From: DATGKG01 sp963851325
GTDB taxonomy: Bacteria; Desulfobacterota; Binatia; Binatales; Binataceae
Reading direction: 5' to 3'
Assembly: GCA_963851325.1 (NCBI GenBank)
Contig: CAWKOR010000001.1
Coordinates: forward strand, 3,782,001-3,846,000
Length of the DNA: 64,000 nt
Positions 17,448 through 25,354 of this stretch are shown here, one piece after another. The translations under genes were made by a program, and so were the position numbers. The stretch's first letter is position 1. Every line of letters starts with the position of its first letter. The notes beneath the pieces were generated by a model. The model did no database searches and was not told the origin of the DNA. It saw nothing but the letters and a program-made list of their open reading frames with translations.

Positions 17448-18362
17448 ATGAGTTCGCCACGTAGCGTATTGGTTACCGGCGGCGGCGGTTTTATCGGCTC
17501 CAACCTGGTCGATGCGCTTATCGCGCGCGACCTCAAGGTCCGCGTCATCGATATCTTCGCGACCGGCAGCCGCAACAACCTGAACCCCTGCGCCGAATTA
17601 ATCGAGGCCGACATCCGCGACGGCGAAGCGATTCGAGCCGCCTTCCACGGCATCGATTGCGTGTTCCATGCCGCCGCGCTCCCGCGCATCCCGCTCTCGA
17701 TCGCCGAGCCGGTCCAGACCCACATGACCAACGTCGTGGGCACCCTTAATGTGCTCATCGCGGCGCGGGATGCCAAGGTGCGGCGGGTCGTCTATTCGGG
17801 GTCATCATCTGTATATGGCGATCAGGCGGTGATGCCGCTGGTCGAGACGATGGCGCCCAATCCGCTCAATCCATACGCGCTGCAAAAGTACGTCGGCGAG
17901 CAATACACCCGAATGTTCCACCGGCTTTTCGCGATGGAAACTCTCACCCTGCGCTATTTCAATGTCTATGGGCCGCGGATGGCATCCGAGGGAGCCTACG
18001 TTACAGTGATATCGGCGTTCATGGCCGCGCGCCGGCGCGGCGAGCCGATGAAAATCCACGGCAGCGGCGAACAGACCCGCGACTTTACCCATGTCAATGA
18101 TGTGGTCGCCGCGAATATCCTCGCGATGGATGCCGCGATCGCCGACGGACGCGCAATCAATATCGGAGCGGGCCGCAACGTCAGCATCAATCGCATCGCG
18201 GACCTTCTTGGAGGGCCGCGCGTTCAAGTCGAAGCGCGCAAGGGTGACATGCGCGATACCCTCGCCGATACCACCGAGGCTTGGCGCGTGCTGGGATGGC
18301 GTCCGCGCGTCACCGTCGAGGAGGGCATCGCACAAATAGTGCGCCCCGACGCTCGCGCTTGA
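17448..18362 (+). CDS. NAD-dependent sugar epimerase/dehydratase (GalE/WbpP-like)
   Basis: 304 residues. Extended SDR: GGGGFIGSNLVDAL at about 11-24, FHAAALPRIPLS, YSGSSSVYGD, catalytic YALQK, RYFNVYGPR, and GSGEQTRDFTHVNDV. The last motif and the LPRIPLSIAEP segment are typical of UDP-sugar 4-epimerases and dTDP-glucose dehydratase relatives. It acts on a nucleotide sugar, probably for surface glycans, but it is not adjacent to the gmd cluster. Divergent from metH (about 90 nt between starts). The exact sugar is not assignable from sequence. Confidence 0.87.
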   Translation: MSSPRSVLVTGGGGFIGSNLVDALIARDLKVRVIDIFATGSRNNLNPCAELIEADIRDGEAIRAAFHGIDCVFHAAALPRIPLSIAEPVQTHMTNVVGTLNVLIAARDAKVRRVVYSGSSSVYGDQAVMPLVETMAPNPLNPYALQKYVGEQYTRMFHRLFAMETLTLRYFNVYGPRMASEGAYVTVISAFMAARRRGEPMKIHGSGEQTRDFTHVNDVVAANILAMDAAIADGRAINIGAGRNVSINRIADLLGGPRVQVEARKGDMRDTLADTTEAWRVLGWRPRVTVEEGIAQIVRPDARA

Positions 18363-18655
18363 ACGATCTTCGGGCCGCCCAAGACGCGCTCCCCGCCTGA
18401 AAGCAGCAACTTCTTTAAATCCGGTAGGTCCCGAAAGGCATTTGCCGGCGATCCGAGCGGCGCCATTCGTGGCAATCTCGCTACATGCTAGATGCCTTGA
18501 GGAGACAAGATGCATTTAGCACAACATTTGTCCTTATACGTTTTGTATTATTTACGCACTATCAGTAGACTTTTGGTCATTTTAGTCCCTTCCTGTAACG
18601 GCATAGCTGTTGCTTACCATTGGCACACTTCTATTGCCGCAGGGGGGACGCCGAC
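18363..18655. other. 293-nt intergenic region with AT-rich core
   Basis: Lies upstream of the tadG-like gene. Positions about 18520-18600 are strikingly AT-rich for this contig (TTGTATTATTTACGC and similar) and look like a promoter zone. A 62-codon open frame starts at 18510 with a good GAGGAG-5nt-ATG signal but resembles no known protein. No terminator or RNA gene was recognised. Confidence 0.4.
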
Positions 18656-20461
18656 ATGCATTATCTTCGCCAGCCACGAGGACAAGTCATCGTCCTGATG
18701 GCTCTTTCAGTGACCGTCCTGCTCGGCTTTCTGGGGCTGGCCACCGATGTCGGGGTTTTGTGGGCCACCAAGCGCAAGGCGCAAACCGCTGCCGATGCTG
18801 CCGCCGTCGCCGGAGTCAACGCCACCATGAGCTCCGAGGGCGGGAGCTATTCCACCGCGGCGACCGACGTCGCGGCACTCAATGGCTTCACCAATGGCCA
18901 AGACAACATCGTGGTAACGCCGAGCCAGCCAACTCCAGTCGGCTATCCCGCCGGAACCTATGTCCAGGTCGATCTTAAAGTGCCGGTAAAGACCTACTTT
19001 CTAAGCGTGGTCGGCTACAAGACCATCAACATCAGTGTCAGCGCGCTGGCCGGCAATACCAGCGGTCCTAACACTATCATCGCGCTCAACGGCTCCGGCC
19101 CCGGTGTCACCATCGATGGTCCCAGCGTTAATGTGGCGTGCGGAGTGATGAGCAATTCCAGCAGTTCGTCGTCCCTGACGGTTAAGAATGGTGGCTCGAT
19201 TACCGCCGCTTCCATCGGTGTGGTTGGCGGAACCAGCGGGACCGTGCCTGCCAACGTGAAGACCCACTGCGCCCCGGTACAAAATCCATTTAACAATTGG
19301 ACCCAGCCTAGCCCGAGCAATTGCACACGCCATAGCACCACCAACAGCGGGACGCATACCATCACCACGACCTCTACGGTTCCGTCTAATCAGGTTTACT
19401 CAGGCGGCAGCAGTAACTGCGGCCAAAGCATACAATCACCGTACAACTCTCATACCCACAGCTATACGCCGATTACCGTGACCTTCTCGGGAGGAAACTG
19501 CGGAAACCACATAAGCTGTGGAGGCTCCGGCCAGCCCACCTGCCAGAATGTGACTTGCGACTTCAATCCCGGCCAGTATCAGTGCGTGAATACCGGCAGC
19601 GGCGGGTTCGGAAGCGGCGCCGCCAGATTTTTCTATGCCAAGGCTGATGAGTGGGAGGGAGATTGGGGCAACGCGTCCATAGGTTTCGTTCGCACCGGGG
19701 GTGCGCATAATCCCGGCGATCAATGGGGCGGCCATTTTGAGAATGCCTGGTGGGGCGGCACGGTTACCCCGAGCATCGAGATCGGTCCTAACGCTTCGGG
19801 ATGCACTGCTAACTTCAACTCCGGCTCCTACAAATTCCTTGGCAATGTCTGTCTTAAGGGCAACAACACCATCAACCTGCAACCGGGCACCTATTGCGGA
19901 GGCATAACTATCGCGGACGATGACTATGGCAACGGTCCTACTGTGAACTTTGCCCCCGGAACCTATATATGCGGCGGTGGCGGGCTGAATATTTCCGGAC
20001 ACTGCTCACTCAACGGCACCGGCTGCACCTTTCACAACACCGCCGATACTTCGAGCGACGGATACGCGAATGGCCCCATCAGTTGCGGAGCCAACTCTAC
20101 TGATAGCGTCCACTGCAACCTCAGCGCGCCTACCTCGGGCTCCTGCAAGGGGATGCTGTTCACGCAGGATAAGTCAATTGGCGGCTCCAGCGGTTGGGGC
20201 AGCGGATGGGGATGGGGAGGCGGTTCGAGCAGCGCATCGAATTGCACCATCAAGTGCGACTCGTCATCCCACGTCGACGGGGCCTGCTACTTGCCCAATG
20301 CCAAATGTACCTTCGCGGGTAACTCGAGCAGCCATGGCTATACCATCGTAGTCGCGGACTCGGTCACTATAACCGGCAATACTACCCAGACCCACAATTG
20401 TGACTATACGTCGCTGGCCAATGGCGTCGGGCCAATCATGACCAGTGCACTGTTCAAGTAG
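18656..20461 (+). CDS. TadG-like Flp pilus-assembly protein with Cys-rich secreted tail
   Basis: 601 residues. The N terminus is the Tad/TadE-like membrane anchor (PRGQVIVLMALSVTVLLGFLGLATDVG, residues about 6-30, then KRKAQTAADAAAVAGV). The remaining 550 residues are predicted outside the cytoplasm. They are rich in Gly, Ser, Thr, Asn and Cys with many regularly spaced cysteines, short GTYxCGG-type repeats (about 420-460) and a Gly/Trp run near 520, suggesting a disulphide-stabilised beta structure. AGGGGGG lies 8 nt before the ATG. It heads a three-gene tad-like operon. The role in adhesion or envelope biogenesis is inferred from the family. Confidence 0.8.
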   Translation: MHYLRQPRGQVIVLMALSVTVLLGFLGLATDVGVLWATKRKAQTAADAAAVAGVNATMSSEGGSYSTAATDVAALNGFTNGQDNIVVTPSQPTPVGYPAGTYVQVDLKVPVKTYFLSVVGYKTINISVSALAGNTSGPNTIIALNGSGPGVTIDGPSVNVACGVMSNSSSSSSLTVKNGGSITAASIGVVGGTSGTVPANVKTHCAPVQNPFNNWTQPSPSNCTRHSTTNSGTHTITTTSTVPSNQVYSGGSSNCGQSIQSPYNSHTHSYTPITVTFSGGNCGNHISCGGSGQPTCQNVTCDFNPGQYQCVNTGSGGFGSGAARFFYAKADEWEGDWGNASIGFVRTGGAHNPGDQWGGHFENAWWGGTVTPSIEIGPNASGCTANFNSGSYKFLGNVCLKGNNTINLQPGTYCGGITIADDDYGNGPTVNFAPGTYICGGGGLNISGHCSLNGTGCTFHNTADTSSDGYANGPISCGANSTDSVHCNLSAPTSGSCKGMLFTQDKSIGGSSGWGSGWGWGGGSSSASNCTIKCDSSSHVDGACYLPNAKCTFAGNSSSHGYTIVVADSVTITGNTTQTHNCDYTSLANGVGPIMTSALFK

Positions 20462-20473
20462 GCAGGTCTGAAA

Positions 20474-20926
20474 ATGGTGCGGGTACTTCGACTTCTTAAG
20501 TCCGGGCAAGCTGCCACTGAGCTGGCGCTGGTTGCTCCGGTCCTTGCTGTACTGCTGATTGGAGCGGGAGATTTCGCGCGCGCCTTCTACTTCAACCAGC
20601 AAGTGATTGCGGCGGCGCGCGCGGGCGCGCAATACGCTTCGCAAAGTGTTACCACGGCCTCGGATACTACCGGTATCCGTGCCGCGGCGATTGCCAATGG
20701 GATCAACGTTTCCGGATTGGATGCGACTTCCACTTCATGTACCTGCCAGTCTCCACCTCCGACCGGGCAGACGGCTTGCGCGAACGGTTATTGCAATGGC
20801 GCGAATTCGCAAGCGACCTATGTAACAGTTACCACCACTGCTACCTTCAGGACGCTGGTTAGCTATCCTGGCATTCCCCGGACTTCGACCATGTCCGGTA
20901 AGGCGATCATGCAGGTCCAGGATTAA
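20474..20926 (+). CDS. TadE-like pseudopilin-type protein
   Basis: 150 residues. Conserved TadE start KSGQAATELALVAPVLAVLLIGAGDFARAFYFNQQVIAAARAGAQYAS: one transmembrane helix at about 10-35 with E at position 5 after the cleavage-like glycine. The rest is a small extracytoplasmic domain with four cysteines (CTCQSPPPTGQTACANGYC). Begins 12 nt after the tadG-like stop. TadE-family proteins are processed minor pilins of the Tad secretion or adherence system; the rest of that system is not in this window. Confidence 0.86.
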   Translation: MVRVLRLLKSGQAATELALVAPVLAVLLIGAGDFARAFYFNQQVIAAARAGAQYASQSVTTASDTTGIRAAAIANGINVSGLDATSTSCTCQSPPPTGQTACANGYCNGANSQATYVTVTTTATFRTLVSYPGIPRTSTMSGKAIMQVQD

Positions 20927-20938
20927 GGACTGCACGCG

Positions 20939-21349
20939 GTGCGCAACCGGTATCATTGCTCCCGCGGCCAATCAGCAGTCGAGTTCGCGATGGTCGCAAC
21001 CGCTTTTCTGCTCTTCATCAGCGGAGTGATGATGATGGCCGAGGCAGTGCTGGCTTACAGCAGCATGTCCTCAGCGGCCGAGGAAGCGGTGCGCTATGCG
21101 GTCGCCAACGGCCCTAACAGCCCGGCTCCGGCTACTACCGCGCAGATCCAGCAGATCGCGATCGGCATGGTGCCGCAAGTTCATTTGACCACCAGCAATG
21201 TCAGCGTGAGCTGGATTACCGACGCGAACCTTGCCACCCGCAAGGATGCCAAGGTCGTGGTTTCCTATGACTATCCGCTCAAAATCCCCTGGATCGCGCA
21301 TGCCACTCTGCATCTGAGCGCAACCTCGCAGATGATGGCCGCGCAGTAG
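20939..21349 (+). CDS. TadE-like pseudopilin-type protein
   Basis: 136 residues starting with GTG 12 nt after the previous stop. RGQSAVEFAMVATAFLLFISGVMMMAEAVLAY is the TadE signature (G-Q-S-A-x-E-F) with one membrane helix, then SSMSSAAEEAVRYAVANG, matching the assembly region. It differs from its neighbour TadE in lacking cysteines. Third and last gene of the tad-like trio; the gap to the next gene is about 107 nt with no clear terminator. Confidence 0.86.
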   Translation: MRNRYHCSRGQSAVEFAMVATAFLLFISGVMMMAEAVLAYSSMSSAAEEAVRYAVANGPNSPAPATTAQIQQIAIGMVPQVHLTTSNVSVSWITDANLATRKDAKVVVSYDYPLKIPWIAHATLHLSATSQMMAAQ

Positions 21350-21456
21350 AGCCCCCTCTTCCAGTCGACAGCAGCATCGCTCGTGCGTTGCCCAGCTTTT
21401 GCGCCGCTTTTAATAGTTACGCACTTGATGTAACGAAGGGACGGGAGCGTTGCAAA

Positions 21457-22254
21457 ATGTCCAGTCCCTATTACAAACAACATTGGATCGATATCGAACC
21501 CGAACGCCACGCCGCCTACGACCAGATCCTCGGTTATCATCCCGCGTTGGAGCCGATCATCCAGCCTCTGGAACTGAAACCTGGGTTGCGCGTGCTCGAC
21601 GTCGGCTCCGGTCCCGCGCATACCACCATGGAACTGGCCCGCCGCGTCGGGCCCTCAGGCAAGGTGATGGGTGTCGACATCAATGCCGAGTTCGTCGCGA
21701 AGTCGACGGCGCGCGCTCGCGAGGCCAAGCTTCCCATCGAGTTCACCCATAGTGGGTTTCCGCCGCTGCCGTTTCCTAACGCCGGCTTCGATCGGGTGTT
21801 CTGCAAAAATGTTCTTGAGTATGTTGATTCCGCCGCGGATACTGTCGCAGAAATGGCGCGGGTGACGGCGCCGGGAGGAATCGTGGTCGCGTCCGACAGC
21901 GACTGGGATCTGATGGTGCTCGAAACCGGCGCGGAGAATCGCGAACGCAATGAGCGCGTGCTGGCGGCCTCGAAGTCGATCGCTATCAATCAGCCGCGCA
22001 TCGGCAGGATGCTGTTCGGGATGTTTCGCGAAGCGGGACTGCGCGACGTGAAAGTCGAAATCATGGCCGGCGCCGATACCGCCGGGCGTTCGCTGCCAAT
22101 GCTCAAGGCGAGCTTCGCACGCTACGCCCGCGACTCGAAGCGCATCGCCGCCGACGAGGTAACTCAGTGGCTCGCATCCATCGATCGCGCGATTGAACAG
22201 GGCAACTATCTCTTCGTGCTGCCGCAATTCATCGTGCGCGGCGTGAAGCCGTGA
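21457..22254 (+). CDS. SAM-dependent methyltransferase, class I
   Basis: 265 residues. SAM-binding motif I is VLDVGSGPAHTTMELARR; motif II acid is in GKVMGVDINAEFV, then the LPFPNAGFDRVFCKNVLEYV segment, typical of UbiE/COQ5-like small-molecule methyltransferases. A GGGAG ribosome site lies about 9 nt before the ATG. Substrate unknown. Followed at 55 nt by the DUF1499 gene on the same strand. Confidence 0.88.
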   Translation: MSSPYYKQHWIDIEPERHAAYDQILGYHPALEPIIQPLELKPGLRVLDVGSGPAHTTMELARRVGPSGKVMGVDINAEFVAKSTARAREAKLPIEFTHSGFPPLPFPNAGFDRVFCKNVLEYVDSAADTVAEMARVTAPGGIVVASDSDWDLMVLETGAENRERNERVLAASKSIAINQPRIGRMLFGMFREAGLRDVKVEIMAGADTAGRSLPMLKASFARYARDSKRIAADEVTQWLASIDRAIEQGNYLFVLPQFIVRGVKP

Positions 22255-22309
22255 CGCCGGGTGGCGCACAGTCCGCGGCCCTTCGCCGTGCTGATTGGAC
22301 GGGGGAACT

Positions 22310-23044
22310 ATGATCGTTGCGTGGCTCGCATTCGTTGATGGTTTACTCGCGGTGGCGCTGCTGGTTTTTGGCGTCGTCGGCGCGCATTGGTATCTGGTCC
22401 GGCCATTTTCCGGCTTCCAGATGTTCCTGCTCGGATTCTTTCTCGGATTCCTCGCCCTGATACTGGGCTTGATCGGAATCTTCGCGACCCGCAATCCGCT
22501 GCGCGCTGCCGGCCGCCCGCGCGCTGTTTTCGGCACTGTGCTGGGGCTATTCGCGATCGCGCCGGTGCTGTGGGTTATTTTCACCGGCCCCAAAGTTCCC
22601 GCGATCAACGACATCACCACCGATGTGGACAACCCTCCCGAGTTCGCCCACGCGCAGGAATTGGATGCCAACCGCGGTCGCGACATGAAGTACGACAAGG
22701 AGAAGTACGCGAAGAAGCAGACCGAGGGTTATCCGCCGCTTGCGCCGCTGAAGATGCCGGAACCGCCCGACGATGCATTCAAGACCGTCCAGCGTACCGC
22801 CGCACAGATGCCGACCTGGACCATCACCATCACCGACCCCGCTACCCGGACCATCGAGGGTTACTCAACTTCGGACCTCTTTCACTTCAATGACGACTTC
22901 GTCATCGTGGTGCGCCAAGGCGAGAGCGGTGGCAGCCTTCTGGAAATGCGCTCGAAATCGCGCGACGGCATCGGCGACAACGGCGTCAATCACAAGCGCA
23001 TCAAGGATTTCTTCGCCGCGATTTCGCCGGGGTCGGCTAGTTGA
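22310..23044 (+). CDS. DUF1499 membrane-anchored protein
   Basis: 244 residues. N-terminal membrane segments (MIVAWLAFVDGLLAVALLVFGVVG, FQMFLLGFFLGFLALILGLIGIFA and a third near 85-105) are followed by the DUF1499 domain (about 115-240: WTITITDPATRTIEGYSTSDLFHFNDDFVIVV, then DGIGDNGVNHKRIKDFF). Function of the family is unknown. ATG follows GGGGGA. Convergent with the small lipoprotein gene at 23047 (2-nt gap). Confidence 0.8.
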   Translation: MIVAWLAFVDGLLAVALLVFGVVGAHWYLVRPFSGFQMFLLGFFLGFLALILGLIGIFATRNPLRAAGRPRAVFGTVLGLFAIAPVLWVIFTGPKVPAINDITTDVDNPPEFAHAQELDANRGRDMKYDKEKYAKKQTEGYPPLAPLKMPEPPDDAFKTVQRTAAQMPTWTITITDPATRTIEGYSTSDLFHFNDDFVIVVRQGESGGSLLEMRSKSRDGIGDNGVNHKRIKDFFAAISPGSAS

Positions 23045-23046
23045 GG

Positions 23047-23235
23047 TCAGGAGAGTAAGTCGCCGACTACGTGGAACGGCCACATGACCACGGCTCCGAC
23101 CGCGCCGAGCACCGACCCGACCGCACCGCCGGTATCTTCCGTTACTTCGCCTGTCTTATGCGCAGTCGTAGCGCATCCCATCGCGAGAATGCCCGACAAA
23201 ACGAGAATCGGAAGCGCGCGTTTGAGATGATTCAT
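23047..23235 (-). CDS. Small lipoprotein
   Basis: 62 residues. Signal peptide ILVLSGILAMGC with a lipobox cysteine at 21, then GEVTEDTGGAVGSVLGAVGAVVMWPFHVVGDLLS, a glycine-spaced hydrophobic helix. GGAG lies 8 nt before the ATG. No named family is recognised; the glycine-rich tail suggests membrane or envelope association. Confidence 0.62.
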   Translation of the reverse strand: MNHLKRALPILVLSGILAMGCATTAHKTGEVTEDTGGAVGSVLGAVGAVVMWPFHVVGDLLS

Positions 23236-23389
23236 AGGCGATGCTCCATAGGTGGGTGAAGTGATTGCATATCTGACGAAGATCGGCGCCCTTTCCATCA
23301 ATCCTTCACCCATCGGCAAGCTTGACGCCGAACCGGAGGGATGAAACTTTCTCGATTCCACTACCTTCAGATCCAAACAGGACGGAATT

Positions 23390-24341
23390 ATGCCCGAAGC
23401 TAAAACCAGGATCGCACTCGCGTTGTCCGCAATGCCCGACACTCCACCGCAGACGATTATCGATCTCTCAAAAAACGTGGAAGACAACGGCCTCGCCGGA
23501 GTTTTCATGACCGAGGCCGGCAACGATTCGCTCGCCTATTGCATCGGCATTGGCGCGCATACTCGCAACATCAAGCTGGGCACCGCGATCACGAACATTT
23601 ACCTGCGTCATCCCGCGCTGCTCGCGAATGAAGCCGCGGCGGTGCAGGAATTCACCGGCGGACGCTTCATCCTCGGCCTGGGCACCGGGCATCGCGAGAT
23701 GAACACCATCCTCGGCATCGAGATGGGCGAACCGATGGCGAAAATGCGCGAGGTGGTAACCACGCTTCGCAAGGCGATCGACGGCGGCCGCACCGGACCC
23801 AAAGTCACTTCGAAGCTGCCCATCTACCTCGCGGGCGTGTCGCGTCCGATGGTGAAGCTGGCGGGCGAAATCGCCGATGGCGTCATCTTCAATTTTTTTC
23901 CGCCCGCGCGCGTCAAGCAGGCCCTGGGCGAACTGGCCGAGGGCGCGAAGACCGCCAATCGCAACGTCAGCGACATCGAGCCGACGCTGTTCGCGACAGC
24001 ATTCATTTCCGATGACCTCGAGGCGGCGCGGCGTCCGGCGCGGAAACTGCTGTCGCGCTACGGCGCATTGCGCTTCTACGGCAACATGCTGGCGAACGCT
24101 GGTTTCAAGAAGCGAGATCGAAGGGATTCGTGCGGCGGGTCGTGACGAACCGAAAGCGATGGCGGCGGTGAGCGACAACATGATCGATTCTGCGCTGCTG
24201 GTCGGACCCGAAGCGCGCATTCGGGAGCGCCTCGCGGAGCTTGCGGCGCCGGGCCTCGGCACCGTGATCGTGTTCGTCAACCCTGTCAATGAGGATCGGG
24301 TGAGCGGCAACAAGCGAGCCATCCGCGCGCTGAAAGCCTAA
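23390..24341 (+). pseudogene. LLM-class flavin oxidoreductase, frame-disrupted near 24105
   Basis: The reading frame from ATG 23390 gives a convincing F420/FMN-dependent LLM oxidoreductase (KTRIALALS, NGLAGVFMTEAGNDSLAYC, TRNIKLGTAITNIYLRHPA, GGRFILGLGTGH) but ends early at 24145. The missing C terminus (SEIEGIRAAGRDEPKAMAA, then LVGPEARIRERLAELAAPG) continues in the +1 frame to 24341. One extra base in the AAGAAGC at about 24102-24112 would explain this. It is either a real disruption, a programmed shift or a consensus error. The total would be about 316 residues, normal for the family. A second broken gene follows directly. Confidence 0.82.
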
Positions 24342-24364
24342 GAAAGATTTCTGACTTCCGTTTT

Positions 24365-24408
24365 CCCTCTCCTTCAGGGAGCGGGTGGCGCTACTGCGCC
24401 GAGAGAGG
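24365..24408. repeat. Hairpin-forming intergenic palindrome
   Basis: A nested inverted repeat lies between the two frame-broken genes: an outer CCTCTC / GAGAGG pair and an inner GGCGC-TACT-GCGCC stem. No T-run follows on either strand. It resembles the CCCTTCCC-type palindromes found later in the window (40897-41550). Confidence 0.4.
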
Positions 24409-24421
24409 TGTAAGAAGCATC

Positions 24422-25214
24422 ATGCCCAAGTACGCGATCGTCACTGGAGGCGCGCGCGGCCTCGGACTCGGAATCGTCAATGCGCTCTTCGAACACAACG
24501 TCGTCGACGAGGTCGCCGTCATCGATCTCAAACTGGCGCCTGCCGCCCGATGCGATCGCCAAAAAGGTGCATGGCTTCACCGCCGATGTGACCGACGAAA
24601 AGCAGGTCCATCAGGCCGTCGAAGCGATTGCCGCGAAGCTCGGTCCGAATCCCGCCGTGCTATGCAACAACGCCGGTGGCGGCGAGCGCGCATGGTTCGA
24701 GCACGGGCGCGAGGGCGAATGGGAAACCGTCGAGATCTTTCGCCGCTATGTCGATTTGAACCTGAATTCCGTGCACATCGTGACCCGCGAGGTCGCGCCT
24801 CGAATGAAAGCCGGCGCGGCGATTTGCAATACCGCCTCGATCGCCGGGCAACTGGCGAGCCCCTTCCTGGCGGCATACGCGGCCGCCAAAGCAGGCGTTA
24901 TTTCCTACAGCAAGACCTGCGCGCTGCAGTTGGGCCCCAAGGGGATCCGCGTCAATGCGGTCGCGCCCGGTCTCATCTACACCCAGGTGTGGGAAAACCT
25001 CGGTGCCGCGCTCGGCGGTGGCGACGCCAAGGCGCGTGAGACCTTTGAAGCGACGGTGCGGAGCATGGTGCCGCTCGGCCGCGAGCAGACCATGCAGGAC
25101 ATCGGCCGAACAGTCGCGTGGCTATGCTCCGAGCAGGCGCAAAATGTAACCGGGCAGACCATCGCGATCGACGGCGGCATCACGCTCGGCGGGCGCTTCG
25201 ATCGTCGCGAATAG
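24422..25214 (+). pseudogene. Short-chain dehydrogenase/reductase, frame-disrupted near 24541
   Basis: The first 40 codons from ATG 24422 encode the Rossmann start (KYAIVTGGARGLGLGIVNALFE, then DEVAVIDLKLAP), then the frame breaks. The rest of the SDR (KKVHGFTADVTDEKQ, CNNAGGGERAW, catalytic YAAAKAGVISYSKTCA, NVTGQTIAIDGG) follows in the +1 frame to 25214. One surplus base in GCGCCTGCCGCCC (about 24537-24549) is enough. Together a full-length SDR of about 263 residues. Both this and the preceding gene carry the same type of +1 shift. Confidence 0.83.
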
Positions 25215-25318
25215 GAAGAGAAAACCACAGAGGCACAAAGACACAGAGAAAAGCCTCGGCCAAATAGATTTTTTCTGACTCTGTGCCTCCGTGTCTCCCT
25301 GGTTCCTTCTGTGCTCTT
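25215..25318. repeat. Imperfect long inverted repeat
   Basis: Two arms (about 25215-25252 and 25271-25315) are related as imperfect reverse complements built on CCACAGAGGCACAAAGACACAGAG and its relatives, separated by a short spacer. RNA from either strand could fold into a long hairpin. It occupies the gap between the SDR and cca genes and resembles short interspersed palindromic elements. Confidence 0.5.
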
Positions 25319-25354
25319 GGTCCGGTGGCCGCCAGAAAATACAATGTCGCCACC

